This document shows positions 1-6,670 of a stretch of 6,790 nucleotides of DNA, in pieces; positions within the stretch are counted from its first letter, which is position 1, and the number at the start of each line of letters is the position of its first letter. Under the pieces are notes generated by a model. It worked only from the letters and a program-made list of their open reading frames with translations, was not told the origin of the DNA and did no database searches. A program made the translations under genes and the position numbers. Source of the DNA: M3007 sp039804245. Lineage in GTDB: Bacteria; Bacteroidota; Bacteroidia; Chitinophagales; Saprospiraceae. Location: assembly GCA_039804245.1 (NCBI GenBank), contig JBDLWO010000126.1, forward strand, positions 1 through 6,790, written 5' to 3'.

Positions 1-1562
1 TTCAGGATTTTCCATTCTGTTGTCGGATATATTATTTCATCGCGTTTCCCGTTTGCGCGCACACGCACGGGCATGTCGAATCCGTCCACACAGTTGATCC
101 AGCGGTAACTGAGTACACCCTTTTCGACAGCATATTCCAGTGCCGGGATGTTGGCTCTGCGCAGGTACTGGTCGAATACTTTGGAGAGGTCCCGACCTGC
201 GGCTTTGCTGATATACGCTTCTATTTGCCTGGTTTCAACGGTCTGGTGGTAGAAGTCTCTGTTCATGCCCCGCAGTATTTCCCGCCATTTTACATCGTCG
301 CCAATAATCTGCCGGATGGTATGCAGTACGTTGGAGCCCTTGTGGTACATATCTCCGGGCCCTTCGGCGTTCACATTGTAGTCGGCAATGATCGGGCGGT
401 CGTTTTCAATCTGTTTCCGGCAACCACGCAGATATTCGGCGCCAGCTTCTTTTCCGTAGTAAAACTCTACAAAAAGCCCTTCCGCATAGCTTGTGAACGA
501 TTCGTGCAACCACATGTCGGCAATATCCTTATAGGTGATGTTGTTGGCAAACCACTCATGCCCGGATTCGTGTACGATGATATAATCCCAGTTTTTACCC
601 CAGCCGGTCCCGGACAGGTCGCTTCCCAGGTAACCGTTTTTGAATTTGTTGCCGTAAGTCACACTGCTCTGGTGTTCCATGCCGAGGTAGGGAACTTCTA
701 CCAGTTTGTACCCGTCTTCATAAAACGGATAGGGTCCGAACCAGTATTCAAATGCCCTGATGGTCTGTTTGGCCTGCAAAAACTGCGATTTGGCTTTTTC
801 CAGATTGTCGGGAAGAACGTAGTAGTCGAGTGTGAGTACACCCTTTTCTCCGTTCAGGGTATCCGAAAAGTGGGTGTATTGGGCGATATTCACATTCACT
901 CCGTAGTTGTTGATGGGATTTGAAACAAACCACTCCCATGTTTTGGTACTGTCGGGGTTTTCCTTTGCCCCTCTGAGTCTTCCATTGGAAACATCCATCA
1001 GATTCCCGGGTGTAGTTACGGAAATACTCATGGAATCGGGTTCGTCGTACATGTGATCTTTGCAGGGCCACCAGGCACTGGCGCCGAGCCCCTGGCAGGA
1101 AGTGGCTACAAAAGGCATCCCGTATTTGTCTTTACTCCAGGAAAAGCCGCCATCCCAGGGCGCCCGTTTGGCTTTTCTGGGAGTACCTGAGTAGTAAACG
1201 GTGACAGCCTCGCCCGCACCCGGGCGCTGCTGCTTTTCGAGTTGAACAAAACAGGCGAAACGCCCGGCCTTTTTGAAGGCAAGCGTTTTGCCGTCCTGTT
1301 TGATGCTGTCTATTTTCAGCGGAGGCTGCAGGTCAACCTGAAGTTCCTGACCAGTCTGCAGTACTTTATAGTGAATCGTGTTGAAGCCGGATATTCTTTC
1401 ATTGTCAGGCTCGACTTTCAAATTCAGTTGGTAATACGTCAGATCCCACCATGACCGCTGGGGCGTGATGGAGCCTCGCAGGGTGTCGTCGGGTGTATAG
1501 GTTGTTTGAGCCTGGCAAAGGGTGGCTGCAAGCAGCGCAGCAGAGAATATGAACAGTTTCAT
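1..1562 (-). CDS. Secreted M1-family zinc metallopeptidase (aminopeptidase), C-terminus cut off by window edge
   Basis: The reverse frame is open from ATG at 1562 to the left edge, giving 520 codons with no stop. The product starts with a signal peptide (MKLFIFSAALLAATLCQAQ, cleavage near residue 19). There is no lipobox before Cys16, so it is probably a soluble periplasmic or secreted enzyme. The family removes N-terminal amino acids from peptides using one zinc ion. All core M1 elements are visible: the substrate-binding motif GMEHQ at 294-298 (equivalent of GxMEN), the zinc motif HESGH at 331-335, the third ligand Glu354 exactly 18 residues after it in LHESF, and the likely catalytic Tyr406 in MYHKGSNVLH. 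Residues about 25-220 form the N-terminal beta domain and about 220-480 the catalytic domain. The visible end (YPTTEWKIL) resembles the last strand of Bacteroidota M1 peptidases, so I infer that only a few tens of residues are missing. It begins 14 bases after the OmpP1-family gene and is probably co-transcribed with it. The family is certain; substrate specificity is unknown. Confidence 0.93.
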   Translation of the reverse strand, partial: MKLFIFSAALLAATLCQAQTTYTPDDTLRGSITPQRSWWDLTYYQLNLKVEPDNERISGFNTIHYKVLQTGQELQVDLQPPLKIDSIKQDGKTLAFKKAGRFACFVQLEKQQRPGAGEAVTVYYSGTPRKAKRAPWDGGFSWSKDKYGMPFVATSCQGLGASAWWPCKDHMYDEPDSMSISVTTPGNLMDVSNGRLRGAKENPDSTKTWEWFVSNPINNYGVNVNIAQYTHFSDTLNGEKGVLTLDYYVLPDNLEKAKSQFLQAKQTIRAFEYWFGPYPFYEDGYKLVEVPYLGMEHQSSVTYGNKFKNGYLGSDLSGTGWGKNWDYIIVHESGHEWFANNITYKDIADMWLHESFTSYAEGLFVEFYYGKEAGAEYLRGCRKQIENDRPIIADYNVNAEGPGDMYHKGSNVLHTIRQIIGDDVKWREILRGMNRDFYHQTVETRQIEAYISKAAGRDLSKVFDQYLRRANIPALEYAVEKGVLSYRWINCVDGFDMPVRVRANGKRDEIIYPTTEWKIL

Positions 1563-1576
1563 TTCAGACAAGCGTA

Positions 1577-3055
1577 TTAAAACTTGAACCCAAGTGTGAG
1601 CAGTACATCACTGACAGCGTTGCTGGTGGAGGCGACCGGGGCACCGGAATAAGGCGCAATGGCTCCCTTGCCAACATAACGTCTCCAGCCAAGATCGAGA
1701 TAGAATGACTGCAGGCGGACACCGGCGCCGGCAGAAATGGCCGTATTGAATCCGGTTTCTCCTTCCAGTGGTTTGCCGTACATATTCAGTCCGCCACGCA
1801 GTCTGAAGTCGTCTATGGCTACTTCACCACCCAACCGCAGGTTGACAGTTTGTTGGTAGATTTTTCCGATTTCCCGGTTCACATCTCGTTCGGCTGCCTG
1901 ATTGGCCTGACTGGGCACGTCAGCTGTGAAATTATAGTTGCTGTTGGAGTAGTCAACCACTTCCACATCGGCGCTCAGAAATCCCGTCTTGCCCACAACG
2001 GCGGCCGCGCTTGCGGAAGCGCGCCACGGCGTGCTGAGCCGGTAATCGGTGATGCCATCGGTCTCGGGTGAGTAGGGTGTGCCTCCGTAGGGGTCTCCGT
2101 TCACGGTATATTCGTAGGCAAATGTGTTGGTGTAGGTATCAGTCAGACGGAGTGCTGTCGGGGTGTGGAATGCTGCTCCGAGGCGGAGCGTCTGACTGAC
2201 CTTGTAGATGAGTCCGAGTTTCAGATTGACGCCCACGCCTTCTGTGCGCAGGTACTCTGTGTAGGTGAGCCGGTCGAAAAACGGCACAGCATCATCGCGG
2301 TCGGTTTCGATGTATTCGCCTTCGATACGGTAGTTGACGAAGGGTACGCCCACGGTGGCGCCCACCATGAGTTTCTCTTTGTAGTTGCCTCCGAATGACA
2401 GGATCATTTCATTCATTCTGCCGAAGGTGTTTACTGCCTGAGAACGGTTCAGGGCAGCATCTTCATTTCCGAGAAAGTCGTAAATCCACTCGCCGGTACT
2501 TGCATCCTGATAGATAGCGCTCGCATCGTAGGCCAGTTTGGTGTCGAAGGGATAAAAATCGTCGGCTGAGCCGCCGTTATTGATTGTCAGCACCGCATCG
2601 TTATACAGACCGTTCATGATGGTGCCCGCTGCATCGCCCTCGTAATAAATGGAGGAGGCGTAGTTGTTCTGCCGGTTGACACCCACCGCGAAGTTGAAGG
2701 TAGTCCACTTTTCGCCGGGCGTATCATTGAACAGCAGCCCGAAATTATCGAACGCGAAGGTACTCTTGCTGTCTTCGAGCGGCAGATTCCCCGGGAGTTC
2801 GGATTCTGTTCTGGCAAATCTGAGCGATGGCGTTACCACCAGTTCATCCGAACGGAAGAGTGCTATTCCGGCCGGATTCATACTGAGGGCTCCGAATTCG
2901 GCGCCCAGCGCACCAAAGGCGTTTCCAGTTCCCAGCGAACGGGCTGTTCCTCCGGGCTGCAGGTAGGAATATCGCAGCACATCGGCTGCAGTCTGGGAAA
3001 ACAGGGGGAGGGCAGTGACGACCGAAATAGCCAGTGCCGGAAGTAATTTTTTCAT
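1577..3055 (-). CDS. OmpP1/FadL-family outer-membrane beta-barrel transporter ('hemin receptor'-type)
   Basis: The product is 492 residues, typical for this family, whose members form 14-strand barrels carrying hydrophobic compounds such as fatty acids across the outer membrane. Bacteroidota copies are often labelled 'hemin receptor' without direct proof of heme transport. The signal peptide is at 1-20 (MKKLLPALAISVVTALPLFS). The mature N-terminus has the family pattern: DVLRYSY (25-31), GGTARSLGTGNAFGALGAEF (35-54, small-residue rich) and SMNPAG (58-63), the NPAG segment of the FadL hatch region. The rest is alternating polar/aromatic strand sequence, ending in LLTLGFKF with the terminal Phe expected for barrel insertion by BAM. 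I chose the ATG at 3055; an in-frame ATG at 3079 would add eight residues (MPETINLT) before an otherwise normal signal peptide. It lies 173 bases after the low-complexity protein gene, behind a hairpin, and 14 bases before the M1 peptidase gene. Ligand unknown. Confidence 0.9.
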   Translation of the reverse strand: MKKLLPALAISVVTALPLFSQTAADVLRYSYLQPGGTARSLGTGNAFGALGAEFGALSMNPAGIALFRSDELVVTPSLRFARTESELPGNLPLEDSKSTFAFDNFGLLFNDTPGEKWTTFNFAVGVNRQNNYASSIYYEGDAAGTIMNGLYNDAVLTINNGGSADDFYPFDTKLAYDASAIYQDASTGEWIYDFLGNEDAALNRSQAVNTFGRMNEMILSFGGNYKEKLMVGATVGVPFVNYRIEGEYIETDRDDAVPFFDRLTYTEYLRTEGVGVNLKLGLIYKVSQTLRLGAAFHTPTALRLTDTYTNTFAYEYTVNGDPYGGTPYSPETDGITDYRLSTPWRASASAAAVVGKTGFLSADVEVVDYSNSNYNFTADVPSQANQAAERDVNREIGKIYQQTVNLRLGGEVAIDDFRLRGGLNMYGKPLEGETGFNTAISAGAGVRLQSFYLDLGWRRYVGKGAIAPYSGAPVASTSNAVSDVLLTLGFKF

Positions 3056-3126
3056 GGTCAGGTTGATTGTTTCGGGCATCTGTAATATGCAGAGATGAGC
3101 ATATCGTCATATCCTGATTCAGATGT

Positions 3127-3135
3127 GCCCGCCGG
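3127..3135 (-). repeat. Third copy of the hairpin arm in the OmpP1 gene leader
   Basis: The nine bases GCCCGCCGG here repeat the outer part of the right arm of the 3173-3208 hairpin, and are exactly complementary to its left arm at 3173-3181. In the minus-strand RNA this segment comes 37 bases after the hairpin and about 70 bases before the OmpP1-family start codon. It could pair with the second arm instead of the first, giving two mutually exclusive structures. A regulatory role is inference. Confidence 0.4.
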
Positions 3136-3172
3136 AAAGTTTCAGGAAAATGGCTTTTCAGAATTATATATA

Positions 3173-3208
3173 CCGGCGGGCCATGCACGTAGCGACATGG
3201 CCCGCCGG
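3173..3208 (-). terminator. Strong 13-bp GC-rich hairpin after the low-complexity protein gene
   Basis: CCGGCGGGCCATG at 3173-3185 is perfectly inverted as CATGGCCCGCCGG at 3196-3208, with a ten-base loop. In the minus-strand RNA it begins 21 bases after the stop codon of the 3229-4602 gene. The following RNA reads UAUAUAUAAUUCU, A/U-rich but not a clean U run, so it may terminate only partly. It may also serve as a 3'-end stabiliser or an attenuator for the downstream OmpP1-family gene. The structure is seen directly; the function is inferred. Confidence 0.65.
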
Positions 3209-3228
3209 ATGATGTTTGTTCTTTGTTA

Positions 3229-4602
3229 CTAATTTCTGCCGCCTGAGTTGCGGGTAGCTCCGCCACCGCCACCTGAGCTGCTGCGGGTGCTGCCACCTCC
3301 CGACGGGGCCGGGGTGCTGCTCCTTCCGGATGAACCGGAGTCAAAAGAACGCGGGGTGCTGGATGCCGGCCGACTTTCAGAAGAGCGGCCCGGAGTGTCG
3401 TTGCTGCGGCTCGGTGTGTAGGCGGGGCGCTCTTCGGCGCGGCGTACAGGCCTGGCTTCTTCACTGGATTCGCTGCGTGACTGGGCATTGTAACCGCCAT
3501 TTTCACGACGCGCCGGACTCGGTGTTTCCGTGCGCGGTGTTGACGTACGTGGAGCAGAAGGGCGCGCATCATCACGCGGACGGCTCGGCGTGCGGGCATC
3601 GTCGTTGCGGCGTGATGGCTCTGTCTGGCGGGTAGCAGGCTCAGGGTTGCGGCGTGGTGCTGCTTCCGCCGGCTTGCGGTCTGCCGGCGACGCCGGATTG
3701 GTACGGGTGCCTTTTTCCATGGTACGGTCGTCCATGCCGGCAGGTCTGCGGCCCGAAGGGGTAGAGGGCGACTGGGCGCGCTCAGCGGCTGCATTGTTGT
3801 TTGCCGGAGCTATATCACCGGCAGTGCGGCCCCTGAGGGCTGGTTTTTCCACGATTGGCACGTCTTTCTGGTTGGTATTCAGGCGACCGCTTCCATCGGG
3901 GATGCGGGCATAACCCGGATTTACCGAAGAGCCGTGGCGGCGTACACCGGTGTAGGTCTGAGGAACGTAACCTCCACTGTTTCCGCCACCACCGGAGTTG
4001 TGGTGATTGTCGTTGTAGTAGTTGTTATTAACCCAGATCACGTTGTTGCTGAAATACGGATTGTAGCCGTTCCAGGTCCAGTACGGATCATAGTAGTAGT
4101 TGTTCATCGCCCAGGGGTTGTACCATGGATTGTTACCGGAGTAGCAGCTGCTCCAGCCCCAGGAATTGAATCCCCAGCCCCAGCCCCACGTGTTGTAGGT
4201 ATTCCAGTTATTCCAGGAATTCCAGCGGCGCCAGCGACGCCAGGTCCAGTAGTCATTGTAGTTATAGACATAAATGGAAGCACCCGGAGAGAAGAACGGA
4301 TCATAGTGGTACAGGTCCACATAAAACGGATCGTAATAATCAACTCCGTATGACGGGCGATGAAAACGGCGTATGCGGGACGAATATTCATAAGCGTAAT
4401 CATCTTCCTCGTCGTAGTAGGCGTCGTCGTCATCTTCATAGCGACGGTTATCGCTGTAGTCGTCGTTGTAGTCTGCGCTGTTTTTCTTCGCAGCGGCATC
4501 GGTGGAGGGGTTGTAGTAAAGATCGTCCTGCGCGCTTGCCTGGAAAGAAGTGGCGAACAGCGTGACGAAAACCCAAAGCAGAGAACTGAATTTTCCTTTC
4601 AT
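3229..4602 (-). CDS. Exported Trp/Tyr/Asn-rich low-complexity protein of unknown function
   Basis: The product is 457 residues with a clear signal peptide (MKGKFSSLLWVFVTLFATSF, then QASA; cleavage likely after Ala24). The mature N-terminus QDDLYYNPSTDA is a motif I associate with uncharacterised exported Bacteroidota proteins. Composition changes in blocks: an acidic Asp/Glu/Tyr stretch (about 44-73); an aromatic block (about 80-200) with 16 Trp between 119 and 190 plus many Tyr and Asn; a Gly-rich hinge (204-211); a Pro/Arg/Ser/Ala/Thr-rich basic tail (about 255-430) with DDAR at 334-337 and 344-347; and a Gly/Ser end (434-457). It has one Cys in the mature region (153) and no recognisable enzyme domain or C-terminal sorting domain. 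It is divergent from proS and upstream of the OmpP1-family and M1 peptidase genes. It probably lies in the periplasm or at the surface and is largely disordered; an adhesive, matrix or wall-binding role is only a guess. The gene is real: long frame, signal peptide, promoter element upstream and hairpin downstream. Confidence 0.82.
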   Translation of the reverse strand: MKGKFSSLLWVFVTLFATSFQASAQDDLYYNPSTDAAAKKNSADYNDDYSDNRRYEDDDDAYYDEEDDYAYEYSSRIRRFHRPSYGVDYYDPFYVDLYHYDPFFSPGASIYVYNYNDYWTWRRWRRWNSWNNWNTYNTWGWGWGFNSWGWSSCYSGNNPWYNPWAMNNYYYDPYWTWNGYNPYFSNNVIWVNNNYYNDNHHNSGGGGNSGGYVPQTYTGVRRHGSSVNPGYARIPDGSGRLNTNQKDVPIVEKPALRGRTAGDIAPANNNAAAERAQSPSTPSGRRPAGMDDRTMEKGTRTNPASPADRKPAEAAPRRNPEPATRQTEPSRRNDDARTPSRPRDDARPSAPRTSTPRTETPSPARRENGGYNAQSRSESSEEARPVRRAEERPAYTPSRSNDTPGRSSESRPASSTPRSFDSGSSGRSSTPAPSGGGSTRSSSGGGGGATRNSGGRN

Positions 4603-4686
4603 GGCGCGGAATGTTTTATTTGATGGCTTTCATTGGGCCTTTTCAGATTTACCTGTATTCATGCAACACTTACATGAGCGAGGAAG

Positions 4687-4717
4687 TCTGATTTCAGGGT
4701 CAAAAATATTACCTTTG
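4687..4717 (+). promoter_or_regulatory. Probable Bacteroidota-type promoter for proS
   Basis: TACCTTTG at 4710-4717 matches the Bacteroidota -7 consensus TAnnTTTG at every fixed position. Nineteen bases upstream is TCTG (4687-4690), a three-of-four match to the -33 element TTTG at the usual spacing. Transcription would start near 4722-4725, giving a proS leader of about 120 bases. Confidence 0.6.
4701..4708 (-). promoter_or_regulatory. Possible divergent promoter -7 element for the low-complexity protein gene
   Basis: Read on the minus strand this is TATTTTTG, an exact match to TAnnTTTG, about 95 bases upstream of the start codon at 4602. No TTTG-like -33 element is visible at 17-23 bases upstream, so the call rests on the -7 match and position. 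It is one base away from the plus-strand -7 element of proS. Confidence 0.45.
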
Positions 4718-4729
4718 CGCACTTTTTTT

Positions 4730-4782
4730 GGTTAATGTGCGATTAAAGCGAACTTTTGAGTGGTTAAAGTTGGTTAAAATCG
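4730..4782 (+). repeat. GGTTAA repeats in the proS leader
   Basis: GGTTAA occurs at 4730-4735, 4762-4767 and 4772-4777, the last two inside a ten-base tandem repeat TGGTTAAA(G/A)T; GATTAA is at 4741-4746. The same stretch could fold weakly through AACTTT (4751-4756) with AAAGTT (4766-4771), inside CGATT (4740-4744) with AATCG (4778-4782). The sequence is A/T-rich and part of this may be chance. A role in control of proS is not shown. Confidence 0.35.
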
Positions 4783-4844
4783 TTTTGCAAGGCGCATTTT
4801 CCGTCAAAATTCAGATTTCTTTCTCATCATTCATATCATTTTTC

Positions 4845-6311
4845 ATGGCAAAGGAAATTACACCCCGTTCGGAAGATTACTCCCAGTGGTATCTTGACAT
4901 CGTTCAGAAAGCCCGTCTGGCCGACAATTCTCCTGTGCGCGGGTGCATGGTCATCAAGCCGCACGGCTTCGGCATCTGGGAACGTATGCGGGATGCGCTT
5001 GACGCAATGTTCAAGGAAACCGGTCACGTAAACGCTTATTTCCCGCTGTTTATCCCCAAGAGTTTTCTCAGTAAAGAGGCTGCTCACGTGGAGGGTTTTG
5101 CCAAGGAGTGCGCCGTCGTGACGCACTATCGCCTCAAAAATGACCCCAACGGCGGCGGTGTCATTGTTGATCCTGAAGCCAAACTCGAAGAGGAGCTCAT
5201 CGTTCGCCCCACTTCCGAGACAATCATCTGGAATACATACCGCGACTGGATTCAGAGCTACCGGGACCTGCCTCTTCTCATCAACCAGTGGGCCAATGTT
5301 GTGCGCTGGGAAATGCGCACCCGTCCCTTTCTGCGTACTGCCGAGTTTCTCTGGCAGGAGGGGCACACCGCCCACGCCAGCAAGGAGGAGGCCGTGGAGG
5401 AAACGCTCATGATTCTCGATATTTACGCCCGCTTCGCCGAGGAGTGGATGGCCATGCCAGTGATCAAAGGTGTAAAAACAGCCAACGAACGCTTCGCCGG
5501 CGCCGACGATACCTACTGCATTGAAGCGCTCATGCAGGATGGCAAGGCGCTCCAGGCAGGCACCTCCCACTACCTCGGACAAAATTTCGCCAAAGCATTC
5601 GATGTGCAGTTCCTGAACCGGGAAAACCAGCAGGAATATGTGTATGCCACCTCATGGGGCGTATCTACCCGACTCATCGGCGGTTTGATCATGACGCATT
5701 CCGACGATGACGGACTGGTCATTCCACCGAAACTGGCGCCTGTACAGGTGGTTATTGTGCCCATCCCGAAACCCTCGCCCGAACTGACCGAGGCAGCTGA
5801 AAAGATTGCAGGTCAGCTGCGCGCAAAAGGCATTCGTGTGAAGGTGGACAACGACGACCAGAACCGCCCCGGCTTCAAATTCGCCGAGTATGAAATGATT
5901 GGTATTCCCGTGCGCCTCGGACTCGGACAGCGCGATATCGCAGCCAATCAGGTGGAAGTGGCCCGCCGCGATACCAAGGAAAAATCGAGCGTACCGCTCG
6001 ACACCATTGCCGACCATGTGGCTGCCCTGCTCGACGATATTCAGCAGAATCTGCTTGAACGCGCCAGAAATTACCGCGACGAGCATATCACGAAAGCCGA
6101 TACCTGGGCCGAATTCGTAGATATTCTCGAAAACAAAGGCGGCTTCGTATATGCGCACTGGGACGGAACCACCGAAACGGAAGTAGCCATCAAGGAGCAG
6201 ACCAAGGCTACCATCCGCTGTATGCCGATCGGCTGGGACGAGGAGCCCGGCGCCTGCATCCTGACTGGCAAGCCCAGCGAGAAGAGGGTGCTGTTCGCAA
6301 AAGCATATTGA
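4845..6311 (+). CDS. proS: Proline--tRNA ligase (prolyl-tRNA synthetase), short archaeal/eukaryotic-like type
   Basis: This cytoplasmic class II synthetase joins proline to tRNA-Pro using ATP. At 488 residues it is the short form without the inserted editing domain of E. coli-type ProRS. Seen directly: the TSE segment (RPTSET, 121-126) that contacts proline and ATP; motif 2 around RWE (154-156) running to FLWQEGHTAH; GTSHYLGQNFAKAF before motif 3; and motif 3 around WGVSTR (271-276). The anticodon-binding domain covers about 297-400 (VQVVIVPIPKP onward), and the C-terminal domain ends in the conserved VLFAKAY with terminal Tyr488. The start is the ATG at 4845 (MAKEITPRSEDYSQWYLD), matching homologues; the frame is open upstream to a TTG at 4728, but those residues are unlike the family. 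There is no Shine-Dalgarno, only a T-rich stretch. The C-terminal domain lacks most zinc-binding Cys known from Thermus ProRS: Cys471 remains, while Trp439, Glu444 and Thr474 stand where others would be. It is transcribed alone, divergent from the exported-protein cluster. Confidence 0.98.
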   Translation: MAKEITPRSEDYSQWYLDIVQKARLADNSPVRGCMVIKPHGFGIWERMRDALDAMFKETGHVNAYFPLFIPKSFLSKEAAHVEGFAKECAVVTHYRLKNDPNGGGVIVDPEAKLEEELIVRPTSETIIWNTYRDWIQSYRDLPLLINQWANVVRWEMRTRPFLRTAEFLWQEGHTAHASKEEAVEETLMILDIYARFAEEWMAMPVIKGVKTANERFAGADDTYCIEALMQDGKALQAGTSHYLGQNFAKAFDVQFLNRENQQEYVYATSWGVSTRLIGGLIMTHSDDDGLVIPPKLAPVQVVIVPIPKPSPELTEAAEKIAGQLRAKGIRVKVDNDDQNRPGFKFAEYEMIGIPVRLGLGQRDIAANQVEVARRDTKEKSSVPLDTIADHVAALLDDIQQNLLERARNYRDEHITKADTWAEFVDILENKGGFVYAHWDGTTETEVAIKEQTKATIRCMPIGWDEEPGACILTGKPSEKRVLFAKAY

Positions 6312-6345
6312 GGATTACACCAGATATACAGGGTGTCCGGATTCA

Positions 6346-6381
6346 CACACGGGCGCGTACGGCTTCGTGCGCGCCCGTGTG
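6346..6381 (+). terminator. Strong hairpin after proS, likely terminator
   Basis: CACACGGGCGCGTAC (6346-6360) pairs with GTGCGCGCCCGTGTG (6367-6381) over 15 bp with one G-T wobble; a further G-C pair would leave a GCTT tetraloop. It begins 35 bases after the proS stop. No U run follows (GUUGAUAUACUUG), so it is not a textbook intrinsic terminator, but its strength and position suit 3'-end formation or RNA protection. Confidence 0.65.
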
Positions 6382-6440
6382 GTTGATATACTTGTGTGCG
6401 CCGCAGTTTCCGCATTCCGTCGGAGTATCAGTTGATGATT

Positions 6441-6484
6441 TGTCAATTTTCAGGGACGAAAAAGTGTTAAAATTGACATTTTTT
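6441..6484 (+). terminator. A/T-rich inverted repeat followed by six T
   Basis: TGTCAATTTT (6441-6450) is perfectly inverted as AAAATTGACA (6469-6478), with an 18-base loop, followed by TTTTTT at 6479-6484. It could be a second, weaker terminator behind proS or an operator-like site. The stem is A/T-rich and the loop long, so terminator function is uncertain. Confidence 0.35.
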
Positions 6485-6496
6485 AGGGGCGAAAAA
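6444..6496 (+). repeat. Pair of 20-base imperfect direct repeats
   Basis: Bases 6444-6463 and 6477-6496 match at 17 of 20 positions, with the shared core AGGG(A/G)CGAAAAA, and start 33 bases apart. They overlap the inverted repeat at 6441-6478. There are only two copies, so this is not a CRISPR array. They could be paired protein-binding sites or a local duplication. Confidence 0.45.
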
Positions 6497-6501
6497 TAAA
6501 G

Positions 6502-6518
6502 GTTTATTGGTAATAAAC
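6502..6518. repeat. Small palindrome GTTTATT-GGT-AATAAAC
   Basis: Seven-base perfect arms flank a three-base centre. Its size and symmetry fit a dimeric regulator's operator or a small hairpin. It lies between the direct repeats and the possible gene at the right edge; no regulator gene is visible nearby. Confidence 0.35.
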
Positions 6519-6640
6519 AGGTTCGAGAATAATGGAGTCAGATTCATTTACTGATTTCCAGCCACTGTTGGCACTTCAGTTTCAGGCTGCATGCGGGAAT
6601 TAATAACAGGGGCGGTGGAAACGATGCAACTGATATAGTA

Positions 6641-6670
6641 TTTGTTATTCAGGTTTGTTTCATAATTTTA
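6641..6670 (+). promoter_or_regulatory. Possible promoter for the right-edge gene
   Basis: TTTG at 6641-6644 is followed after 18 bases by TAATTTTA (6663-6670), five of six fixed positions of TAnnTTTG. Transcription would start near 6677, leaving a leader of about 35-60 bases before the candidate starts at 6711 or 6738. The local sequence is A/T-rich, so chance matches are possible. Confidence 0.3.

Noticed and set aside
225..923. A 232-codon plus-strand open frame opposite the M1 peptidase
   Set aside because: It is antisense to a gene with complete M1 catalytic motifs, and its product has no recognisable features.
2844..3794. A 316-codon minus-strand open frame spanning the gap between the low-complexity and OmpP1-family genes
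   Set aside because: It overlaps both real genes in another frame, is rich in Arg/Ala/Pro/His as expected from GC-rich shadow reading, has no signal peptide or domain, and crosses the strong hairpin.
3934..4353. A plus-strand frame coding a Val/Ile/Pro-rich protein opposite the aromatic block
   Set aside because: It mirrors the repetitive Tyr/Asn/Trp codons of the real gene (GTA/GTT/ATT from TAC/AAC/AAT); this is a composition artefact.
4728..4844. Upstream extension of proS to a TTG start, adding 39 residues
   Set aside because: The added residues are unlike any ProRS N-terminus and overlap the leader just after the predicted promoter; the ATG at 4845 gives the family's normal start.
4836..5582. 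A 248-codon minus-strand frame opposite proS
   Set aside because: It is the antisense shadow of conserved synthetase sequence.
6444..6496. Start of a CRISPR array
   Set aside because: There are only two imperfect repeats with a 13-base gap, and no cas genes in the window.
6308..6499. A 63-codon plus-strand frame overlapping the proS stop
   Set aside because: It begins at TTG, runs through the proS terminator hairpin, and has no protein-like features.
6510..6540. tRNA T-arm-like GGTTCGA
   Set aside because: There are no pairing T-stem, anticodon arm or acceptor stem around it.
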